Positions 57,061 through 64,000 of a stretch of DNA of 64,000 nucleotides are shown here, in pieces. Below the pieces are notes generated by a model. That model saw nothing but the letters and a program-made list of their open reading frames with translations. It was not told the origin of the DNA and searched no databases. The position numbers and the translations under genes were made by a program. Source of the stretch: Brumicola pallidula DSM 14239 = ACAM 615 (GTDB taxonomy: Bacteria; Pseudomonadota; Gammaproteobacteria; Enterobacterales; Alteromonadaceae). The stretch covers positions 51,751 through 115,750 of the forward strand of contig NZ_KE386819.1 in assembly GCF_000428905.1 (NCBI RefSeq), read 5' to 3'. Position 1 is the first letter of the stretch. Every line of letters begins with the position of its first letter.

Positions 57061-59910
57061 TTAACTTTTAACTTGCTTGCCAGCCAACATTTTTGCTAGG
57101 TATTTACCGGTGTGGGATGCTTCAACTTTACAAATATCTTCAGGCGTTCCTTCTGCGACAATAAGACCACCGCCTGAACCTCCTTCAGGGCCAAGATCAA
57201 TAACCCAGTCAGCGGTTTTTACAACGTCAAGGTTATGCTCGATGACGACAACAGTGTTACCGTGATCGCGCAGACGATGCAACACTTCTAGCAATTGCTT
57301 AATATCATGGAAGTGCAGACCTGTTGTTGGTTCATCTAAGATGTAGAGGGTTTGACCCGTATCACGCTTAGATAGTTCTTTAGCCAGTTTTACGCGTTGC
57401 GCTTCACCACCTGACAACGTAGTGGCAGACTGGCCCAAACCAATATATGAAAGACCGACATCCATTAAGGTTTGCAACTTGCGATTAATTGAGGGAATAG
57501 CGTCAAAGAAATCACGTGCATCTTCTACGGTCATGTCTAGTATTTCATGGATGTTTTTGTTCTTGTAGCGAATTTCGAGTGTTTCACGATTGTATCGTTT
57601 ACCCAAACATACATCACAAGACACATAAACGTCGGGTAAAAAGTGCATTTCCACTTTAATTAAACCATCGCCTTGGCAGGCTTCGCAACGTCCGCCTTTG
57701 ACGTTAAAACTGAAACGCCCAGCTTTATAACCACGCGAACGTGATTCCTGAGTACCTGCAAATATTTCACGAATAGGAGTAAAAATACCGGCATAGGTTG
57801 CTGGGTTTGACCGTGGTGTTCTACCAATTGGACTTTGGTCAATGTCGACCACTTTATCCATGTGTTCCAAACCTGTTATGCTTTTATATGGCGCCGGTTC
57901 ATTGGTGGTAGCGCGGTTTAATTCACGTTGTGCTATGCGATAAAAAGTATCGTTGATCAAGGTTGATTTACCTGAACCAGATACACCCGTAACGCAAGTC
58001 ATTAAACCTTGTGGGATCTTCAACGTCACGGATTGTAAATTGTTGCCAGTAGCGCCGGTTAATTTCACCCATTTACGGTTTTTTGTACTATTTCGCTTTT
58101 CTGGTATTACAATGAACTCTTTTCCTGATAGATACTTACCAGTGAGTGAACGTTCACTATTCATGATGTCTTCCAAACTACCTTGTGCAATAATTTCGCC
58201 ACCATGCACACCAGCACCAGGACCGATATCCACAATATAATCGGCTTCTTTAATGGCATCTTCGTCATGTTCAACAACAATGACGGTGTTACCTAAATCA
58301 CGCAAATGACGCAGTGTTTCTAGTAGTCTTGAGTTGTCTCGTTGGTGCAAACCAATAGAGGGTTCGTCTAACACATACATTACGCCGACCAGACCCGCTC
58401 CAATTTGACTAGCAAGTCGAATACGTTGCGCTTCGCCGCCAGATAGTGTGTCAGCGCTACGAGACAATGAAAGGTAGTTCAAACCGACATTCACCAAAAA
58501 AGCTAAGCGGTCTTTTATTTCTTTGAGGATCTTATCCGCAATCTCTCCGCGCTGGCCTGTCAGTTCTAGATTTGAAAAGAAGCTCAAACACTCTGCAATC
58601 GACATTTGAGCAACTTCAGGTAAGTTTGTACCTTGAATAAATACATTACGAGCCTCTAGTCGCAGCCTTGCACCCGAGCAGCTAGTGCAGCTTTGGTAGC
58701 TCATATACTTGCCGAGTTCTTCACGCACTGTATTGGACTCAGTTTCACGATGACGGCGTTCCATATTTGGAATGATGCCTTCAAATGGATGCTTTCGCTC
58801 CATAATGTCGCCGCGTTCATTGATGTATTTAAACTTAATTGATGTGCCTTTACTGCCATATAAAACAATATCTTTGGCTTCATCATCCAGTTTTTCAAAA
58901 GGCGTATTTAGGTTAAATTCATAATGGTCTGCAACTGACTGCAGCATCTGAAAATAATAATAGCTACGTTTATCCCAACCGCGGATAGCGCCACCGCTTA
59001 AACTAATTTCAGTGTTGCCGACGATCCTGTGCGGGTCGAAAAATTGTTTTGTTCCTAGGCCATCGCAGGTTTGACAAGCGCCGGCTGGGTTATTGAATGA
59101 GAATATTCTAGGTTCTAACTCTGTAATGCTGTAACCGCAATGTGGGCATGCAAAGTTAGCTGATAAAATAATTTCTTCTTTATGTTTTTCTTCATCATCC
59201 ATATACGCCACTTTAGCTGAACCAGCAGAAAGAATGAGCGCAGTTTCAAACGATTCAGCTAAACGAAGTTGTAAATCATCACGTACTTTAAAGCGATCCA
59301 CGACAACTTCGATAGTGTGCTTTTTGTGTAGGTCTAATGTTGGCGGATCGGTTAAATCACAAACTTCACCATCAATTCGTGCACGAATAAAACCCTGCGC
59401 ACACAAACCCTCGAGGGTTTTTACATGCTCACCTTTGCGGTCCTGAACAACCGGCGCCAGCAACATGAGTTTGGTGCCTTCAGGCATTTCTAACACGCGG
59501 TCGACCATTTGGCTTACTGTCTGTGCATTCAGAGCAACGTCGTGCTCTGGGCATTTAGGTTCGCCTACACGGGCAAATAGTAGACGTAAGTAATCGTAAA
59601 TTTCTGTAATAGTCCCCACAGTCGATCGCGGGTTATGCGATGTCGATTTTTGTTCTATTGAAATAGCGGGCGACAAGCCTGCGATATGGTCAACATCGGG
59701 CTTTTCCATCATGGACAAAAACTGTCTTGCATAGGCCGACAGCGACTCTACGTAGCGACGCTGACCCTCAGCATATAGTGTATCGAATGCAAGCGAAGAT
59801 TTCCCTGAACCAGACAAGCCCGTAATTACCACGAGCTTGTTTCTTGGGAGTTCAATATTGATGTTTTTCAGGTTATGGGTGCGAGCCCCGCGAACTTCTA
59901 TTTTATCCAT
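57061..59910 (-). CDS. uvrA: Excinuclease ABC subunit A
   Basis: 949 residues. Two ABC ATPase units: Walker [17 protein letters not shown] and [16 protein letters not shown], signatures [19 protein letters not shown] and [19 protein letters not shown], and two zinc modules ([13 protein letters not shown] and [16 protein letters not shown] region, CDVC). UvrA finds bulky DNA lesions and loads UvrB. No clear LexA box was seen in the 200-base divergent region upstream, although SOS control is usual in this order. Confidence 0.97.
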   Translation of the reverse strand: MDKIEVRGARTHNLKNINIELPRNKLVVITGLSGSGKSSLAFDTLYAEGQRRYVESLSAYARQFLSMMEKPDVDHIAGLSPAISIEQKSTSHNPRSTVGTITEIYDYLRLLFARVGEPKCPEHDVALNAQTVSQMVDRVLEMPEGTKLMLLAPVVQDRKGEHVKTLEGLCAQGFIRARIDGEVCDLTDPPTLDLHKKHTIEVVVDRFKVRDDLQLRLAESFETALILSAGSAKVAYMDDEEKHKEEIILSANFACPHCGYSITELEPRIFSFNNPAGACQTCDGLGTKQFFDPHRIVGNTEISLSGGAIRGWDKRSYYYFQMLQSVADHYEFNLNTPFEKLDDEAKDIVLYGSKGTSIKFKYINERGDIMERKHPFEGIIPNMERRHRETESNTVREELGKYMSYQSCTSCSGARLRLEARNVFIQGTNLPEVAQMSIAECLSFFSNLELTGQRGEIADKILKEIKDRLAFLVNVGLNYLSLSRSADTLSGGEAQRIRLASQIGAGLVGVMYVLDEPSIGLHQRDNSRLLETLRHLRDLGNTVIVVEHDEDAIKEADYIVDIGPGAGVHGGEIIAQGSLEDIMNSERSLTGKYLSGKEFIVIPEKRNSTKNRKWVKLTGATGNNLQSVTLKIPQGLMTCVTGVSGSGKSTLINDTFYRIAQRELNRATTNEPAPYKSITGLEHMDKVVDIDQSPIGRTPRSNPATYAGIFTPIREIFAGTQESRSRGYKAGRFSFNVKGGRCEACQGDGLIKVEMHFLPDVYVSCDVCLGKRYNRETLEIRYKNKNIHEILDMTVEDARDFFDAIPSINRKLQTLMDVGLSYIGLGQSATTLSGGEAQRVKLAKELSKRDTGQTLYILDEPTTGLHFHDIKQLLEVLHRLRDHGNTVVVIEHNLDVVKTADWVIDLGPEGGSGGGLIVAEGTPEDICKVEASHTGKYLAKMLAGKQVKS

Positions 59911-60110
59911 ATTGCCTTACATATTACCTTAGATGAGATGGTGCCAGAACAATCGATAAGTATGACACAAATTTACGAGAAAATATGGGTTTGTTACGGA
60001 TCTTGTACAGAAGGGATCATGCAGTTATGGGTAGATCAAATTCTTGTGTTAGAATTGCGCGCCTTCGTTACACAGATTGTCTCTAAGCAACCAATGGAAA
60101 TGATAAAAAG

Positions 60111-61466
60111 TTGAATCCACAAGAAACGCGTGCCGCCATCAGTTTAGCCCTAGTTTATGTGTTGCGTATGCTCGGATTGTTTATGGTAATTCCTGTCCTA
60201 GCCATCGCCGCTGTTGACTATCCAGATTATTCGCCTCTTTTTGTTGGGCTAGCGATAGGTGGCTACGGTTTGACACAAGCCATATTGCAAATACCGATGG
60301 GCGTATTATCTGATAAGTGGGGTCGTAAGCCGGTTATTTATATGGGACTTTGCTTCTTTGCATTGGGCAGCCTAGTAGCCGCCAATGCAGATTCGATGGC
60401 TATGTTAACGCTGGGTCGCATTTTGCAAGGAGCTGGCGCAATAGCTGGTGCGATTATGGCATTAGCCGCAGATGTTACGCGAGAATCAGAACGTGCAAAA
60501 GTAATGGCAATTATTGGTGTTTCTATTGGTTTTTCATTCTACGTTGCGCTTTTAACCGGTCCGATTATTGCTGGGCTGTATGGTATTCAAGGCATCTTCT
60601 GGATTACGGCAGTGCTAACTATCTGTTGTTTGCCGTTGGTTAAATTTGGCGTGCCGACGCCAAAAGAAAGTAGTCCATCGGGCGATGCATTACCGCAACT
60701 CAGTCAGCTAAAAACCCTCGCTAAAGAACCCAGTCTTTGGCGTTTGAACATCAGTGTTTTGACTGTCCATTTACTTATTACCTGCTTTTTTGTGCAAGTA
60801 CCAGTGCTGCTCACTGAAGTGAATTTTGGTCTGGATGAACATTGGAAAATTTATACGCCAATTCTCTTTGTGTCAGTATTAATTTTAGTCATGTTAATGA
60901 AACTATGTAAACACCTACAAACGTCCACTTCTTTTATAATATCTCTGACGTTAATGGCCATGGGTTTTGGGTTGTTTTTGCTGCCCGAGTTAAATTGGGC
61001 GGTTATTATCATCGCGGGGACGTTGTTCTTTGCTGGCTTCAATTACATGGAAGCGCATATGCCAGTGATGGTTTCGAGTATCGCTCCGGCTGGAAAAAAA
61101 GGCAGTGCGATGGGCATCTACGCTAGTTTTCAATTTTTCGGTGCATTTTTGGGCGGTGTAATCTCCGGGGCATTGACTGGATGGCTCGGTCCGAAGCTAG
61201 CCTTAGTGGCTTGTCTGATATTTATTGTTATCGCGATGATTATTGTTTGGGGATTACAAAAAACGACTAAAGTAAAAAGAGTCACGCTCACGATTGAAAA
61301 TCGAGATAGTTTTCAACAAACGTCAAATAAAACACAGTTAGAAAGTGATTTTGGAAAACTTGAAGGTGTGCAAGAGGTGTTAGTCGATGTTGAAAAACGC
61401 GCTGTGTATTTGAAAGTTGACAATAAAGGGTTCGATATTGAAAAAGCTAAAGCCTTGATTAGCTGA
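60111..61466 (+). CDS. yajR: YajR-type MFS transporter
   Basis: 451 residues with 12 membrane helices (e.g. YVLRMLGLFMVIPVLAIAAV) and motif A GVLSDKWGRKPVIY. The extra C-terminal ~65 residues (SDFGKLEGVQEVLVDVEKRA, then LKVDNKGFDIEKAKALI) match the ferredoxin-like YAM domain that sets YajR apart from other drug:H+ antiporters. The start is TTG 60111. Position between uvrA (divergent) and ssb is usual in Alteromonadales. Substrate unknown. Confidence 0.88.
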   Translation: MNPQETRAAISLALVYVLRMLGLFMVIPVLAIAAVDYPDYSPLFVGLAIGGYGLTQAILQIPMGVLSDKWGRKPVIYMGLCFFALGSLVAANADSMAMLTLGRILQGAGAIAGAIMALAADVTRESERAKVMAIIGVSIGFSFYVALLTGPIIAGLYGIQGIFWITAVLTICCLPLVKFGVPTPKESSPSGDALPQLSQLKTLAKEPSLWRLNISVLTVHLLITCFFVQVPVLLTEVNFGLDEHWKIYTPILFVSVLILVMLMKLCKHLQTSTSFIISLTLMAMGFGLFLLPELNWAVIIIAGTLFFAGFNYMEAHMPVMVSSIAPAGKKGSAMGIYASFQFFGAFLGGVISGALTGWLGPKLALVACLIFIVIAMIIVWGLQKTTKVKRVTLTIENRDSFQQTSNKTQLESDFGKLEGVQEVLVDVEKRAVYLKVDNKGFDIEKAKALIS

Positions 61467-61692
61467 GAAAGATTTAAAGTAAGACATCAGCGTCCCTGCA
61501 CCAGCGAACTGTTTATCGCGAAATCAGGTGAATTGGGTGTGCAAAACATCAAATACAATAGTATATTAGGCATCAGATTTTAGTCGTCAACATCGTGATT
61601 AATTTATGCACAAACTACGATTAGTGGTTAGCATGAGATGCGAATTAAGCGGCATAAAAGTAATTAAAAAAGTGTAAATAACAGGAGTTAGC

Positions 61693-62301
61693 ATGGCCTC
61701 TAGAGGTGTGAATAAAGTAATCTTAGTTGGCAATTTAGGTAACGATCCAGAAGTTCGTTATATGCCTAATGGTAATGCCGTTGCCAATTTGAGTATCGCC
61801 ACTAGTGAAAGTTGGAAAGATCAGCAAGGTCAACTTCAAGAAAAAACAGAATGGCACAAAGTAACGATGTATCGTCGTTTAGCTGAAATTGCAGGTGAGT
61901 ACCTCAAGAAAGGGTCACAAATTTACTTAGAAGGTAAATTACAAACACGTAAGTGGCAAGATCAGCAAGGTAATGACCGCTACACAACAGAAGTCATTGC
62001 AGACCAATTACAAATGCTAGGTGGTCGTAATGAAAGTGGCGGCGGTGGACAAAGTGGTGGCGGCCAAGGCGGTTATCAGCAAGGTCCTCAAGGCGGTCAG
62101 AATAATCAAGGTGGCTACCAACAAGGCGGTGGTCAGTCAAACCAGGGCGGTGGTCAGTCGAACCAAGGCGGTGGTCAGTCGAATCAAGGCGGTGGTGGCT
62201 ATTCACAACAGGCGCCAAAGCAGTCTCCCCAACAATCACCGCAGAAAGCGCCGCCGATGGCAGAGCCAGACTTTGATTTTGATGATGATATTCCATTTTA
62301 G
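61693..62301 (+). CDS. ssb: Single-stranded DNA-binding protein
   Basis: 202 residues. The OB fold reads [20 protein letters not shown], then [21 protein letters not shown] Gly/Gln-rich flexible linker follows, and the protein ends in the acidic tip [10 protein letters not shown] that recruits partner proteins. AGGAG lies seven bases before the ATG. SSB coats single-stranded DNA in replication and repair; the divergent uvrA is the classical neighbour. Confidence 0.97.
   Translation: MASRGVNKVILVGNLGNDPEVRYMPNGNAVANLSIATSESWKDQQGQLQEKTEWHKVTMYRRLAEIAGEYLKKGSQIYLEGKLQTRKWQDQQGNDRYTTEVIADQLQMLGGRNESGGGGQSGGGQGGYQQGPQGGQNNQGGYQQGGGQSNQGGGQSNQGGGQSNQGGGGYSQQAPKQSPQQSPQKAPPMAEPDFDFDDDIPF
62125..62187 (+). 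repeat. 21-bp tandem repeat in the SSB linker
   Basis: Three near-identical 21-base units (first base at 62125, 62146, 62167), each encoding GGGQSNQ. In-frame copy change would vary the linker length only. Confidence 0.9.
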
Positions 62302-62338
62302 CTTACGTATGATCCAAAAGTGTTAAGTTAATTGAACT

Positions 62339-62369
62339 AAAAAAGCCCATATAAAACATGGGCTTTTTT
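62339..62369 (+). terminator. Rho-independent terminator of ssb
   Basis: AAAAAAGCCCAT (62339-62350) pairs with ATGGGCTTTTTT (62358-62369) around a 7-base loop. A perfect 12-base stem with T run; works on both strands. Confidence 0.9.
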
Positions 62370-62910
62370 AGTTTTTAAAGAAAGTAAAAGTGTAAATACG
62401 ATTTAAGACATATATAACAAAGCTCTGATTTCAAAAATCTTTTTTTTACTTTAAAAAACACTAGCTTTTGGATCGTTTTCTTTGAATTTGGCTAGGTTCA
62501 TACATGTAAAAATGACAACTCGGAGTTAATCAAAAAATGACCACTACGCTTACCTTGCAAATATAAAGCTTAACGTTCAAAAAAATTTGTATTTGAGTTA
62601 ATTGACGCGCTGGCATTGTCTTATATGGTCTCCTCCAGTATTGCAAGGTTTAACACGTGATAATAGGGACAGGATTCTTTATTACTTGCGATGCAAGGCA
62701 CTGGCGTATCAAGTACACAAGAAACGTTACAATTTTGCTCAGCCAACAACTAATTTAATTGTCGTATTGATGAATTCCAGACCTTGGGGAACTCAGTCGT
62801 CATTATTGGCGACACCACGGAGTATAAGTAGAATAAACCACATATCTGATCTATTCAACAGGGACTAATTTTGCTGGATTTAGGATTATTGAACTGACTG
62901 TTGGAACAGG
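62370..62910. other. Gene-poor region right of ssb
   Basis: About 540 bases without a supported gene. Around 62770-62830 a plus-strand stretch reads DEFQTLGNSVVIIGDTTEYK before a stop and may be the tail of a decayed gene; the upstream frame is broken. No repeat or RNA was recognised. Confidence 0.3.
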
Positions 62911-63192
62911 TTAAAGGCAGAGAAAGTTATCCATAATCCCGAAGTTATTGAATATATCTCGTAAAATGAAAGGCTGCTCTTTTGTCCCGATACCACTAAG
63001 TTGTTGCAGAGCGACTTCAAATTCGAATTTTCCCCTCATAAATGAGGTAGCGCATCCTCCGGAAACATTATGCCTCTCTGAGAGTAACGTTTTGCTCCTC
63101 CTCGTTGCAGTGGCTGCCGCGGTAAGTCCTGCATTTCCGGCACCCATTACAATAGCGTCAACATTGACCTTTAGACTTCCTTTGTATCTATA
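62911..63192 (-). pseudogene. Phytoene-dehydrogenase/retinol-saturase-like oxidoreductase, N-terminal remnant
   Basis: The minus-strand frame reads KVNVDAIVMGAGNAGLTAAAT, an FAD-binding Rossmann start, then NVSGGCATSFMRGKFEFEVA and LQQLSGIGTKEQPF, the GGCATSF-R-x-FEFEV pattern of carotene desaturase/saturase-like enzymes. It stops after about 80-90 residues (family members are about 500). No good start codon precedes the Rossmann motif. It is the truncated front of such a gene. Confidence 0.75.
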
Positions 63193-63292
63193 AAATTTTA
63201 TCTTTGGGGCGCGGTTTTATTTTTTGCTGATTTATTTTCTATGTGTAAGTTTCAAGAAAGATTCAACTGGTAATCTTTGTCTTGAGGTCTGG

Positions 63293-63333
63293 TTGACAAC
63301 TCTCTTGATTAAGCTGCAGATACATTATGTATC
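63293..63333 (+). promoter_or_regulatory. Palindrome and -35-like box upstream of the MipA/OmpV gene
   Basis: TTGACA (63293-63298) is followed by a perfect inverted repeat GATACAT-T-ATGTATC (63319-63333), 29 bases before the ATG. The dyad has operator geometry and overlaps where a -10 would lie (TACATTAT). A repressor or activator site is inferred. Confidence 0.45.
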
Positions 63334-63362
63334 TGATTTTTACAACATTAAAAGGTACTAAT

Positions 63363-64000
63363 ATGAAAATTATAAACTCGCTCCTTACCATCGGTTTTTT
63401 AATAGGCGCACCACAAGCACATGCAACTGATAAATATCATGAACCTGAATTAAGTTGGGGTGTTGGACTAGGTATTATCAGTGAAGATGAAGGTTATATT
63501 GAGCTGGGCAGTGATAGCATGGCTGTGCCTATCTTCATCATTAATTACGGTGATTTTTATTTGATGGGTCCTAAGTTTGGCTATCAGTTATATGGCAATG
63601 ATAATTATACTTTCGGTTTGACGGGAAATTATCGACTGGACGGCTATGAAGCACAGGACAGTCCATTTTTGATGGGCATGGACGACAGAGATGGCACCCT
63701 GGACATAGGTGTTGAATATAGTTACGACACCGGCTTTGGAAAAATTGGCATAGAAGTGGTCACAGATGCACTAGGCACACATGAAGGATATCAGGCCGAC
63801 ATTTCCTATAGTTATCCTATTAATTTTGATAATGGCCAGCTTTCACCTTATATCGGTGCAGAATATCGTAGTGATGACTTAGTTAATTATTATTATGGTG
63901 TAAAAAGTACTGAAGCGACTCAAATACGTCAATTTTATCAGGCTGATTCTGCCGTTAATCTTGTGATGGGGATCAGAAGTACCTGGTTTTCGGGACCTCA
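63363..64000 (+). CDS. MipA/OmpV family outer-membrane protein, N-terminal part
   Basis: Open to the window's right edge: 212 complete codons from ATG 63363. The signal peptide is MKIINSLLTIGFLIGAPQAHA. The mature part reads ELSWGVGLGIISEDEGYIEL, then PIFIINYGDFYLMGPKFGYQ, FGLTGNYRLDGYEA, DTGFGKIGIEVVTDALGTHEG and LSPYIGAEYRSDDLVNYYYG (core words only), the alternating strands of MipA/OmpV barrels. Full members are about 250-270 residues, so ~40-60 are missing. Such proteins are outer-membrane scaffolds or porins induced by various stresses. Confidence 0.87.
   Translation, partial: MKIINSLLTIGFLIGAPQAHATDKYHEPELSWGVGLGIISEDEGYIELGSDSMAVPIFIINYGDFYLMGPKFGYQLYGNDNYTFGLTGNYRLDGYEAQDSPFLMGMDDRDGTLDIGVEYSYDTGFGKIGIEVVTDALGTHEGYQADISYSYPINFDNGQLSPYIGAEYRSDDLVNYYYGVKSTEATQIRQFYQADSAVNLVMGIRSTWFSGP

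Noticed and set aside
59911..60110. LexA (SOS) box in the uvrA upstream region
   Set aside because: No CTG-N10-CAG palindrome close to the consensus could be found by eye; TGTACAG near 60004 lacks its partner half.
62602..62868. 88-aa ORF right of ssb
   Set aside because: No ribosome site, unusual composition and no family; other frames in the same stretch look like decayed coding sequence.

Overview
The window reads as chromosome from a marine gammaproteobacterium of the Alteromonadales (Glaciecola/Paraglaciecola-like). This is an inference from gene content and order: uvrA opposite a YajR-type MFS gene and ssb; the block lptM-lysA-dapF-DUF484-xerC-yigB; the run rraA, S1/P1 nuclease, mpl, fbp, ppa; and conserved small families such as TIGR02647, YaeQ and DUF6868. 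No rRNA, tRNA, CRISPR array, transposase gene or phage module was recognised.

Layout. (1) 1-7 kb: the end of an alternate (N-type) F1Fo-ATPase operon. Its epsilon gene is cut off after about 41 codons at a TGT end followed by three spaced direct repeats, which looks like one end of a Tn7/Mu-family transposon. Directly inside lie a tandem-DUF262 protein and, convergent to it, a three-gene operon: a 74-aa ORF, an HTH-LRR-(receiver-like)-AAA ATPase and an HNH nuclease. The ATPase/HNH pair resembles Septu (PtuA/PtuB) but carries an unusual sensor-like N-terminus. This is the best candidate for an undescribed system in the window. (2) 7-16 kb: accessory genes and decay, including a two-lobed aspartic protease, a SEC-C protein, a methyltransferase split by one TGA, a bacterial protein-arginine-methyltransferase homologue, a DUF418 membrane protein, an esterase and several small conserved proteins. 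(3) 16-29 kb: an RND efflux pair, a LiaF-like protein, YaeQ, an acyltransferase with a 27-bp tandem repeat, and an AraC regulator / TonB receptor / HDAC-like amidohydrolase cluster that may import and deacetylate an acetylated compound. (4) 29-38 kb: selD-selU (2-selenouridine in tRNA), uvrD, an FMN 2-hydroxyacid dehydrogenase, cysE, a lysozyme-like secreted protein and DedA. (5) 38-64 kb: mostly housekeeping: YegD, FadH, the lysine/xerC operon, lipid and peptidoglycan functions, rraA, mpl, fbp, ppa, a chemoreceptor, uvrA and ssb, ending in a MipA/OmpV porin-like gene that runs off the right edge.

Decay is scattered through the window: truncated atpC, a methyltransferase with a nonsense codon, a frameshifted secreted protein, mntP with an internal deletion, a response-regulator remnant and a phytoene-dehydrogenase-like remnant. 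All family assignments come from reading motifs in the translations; no database search or structure prediction was run.
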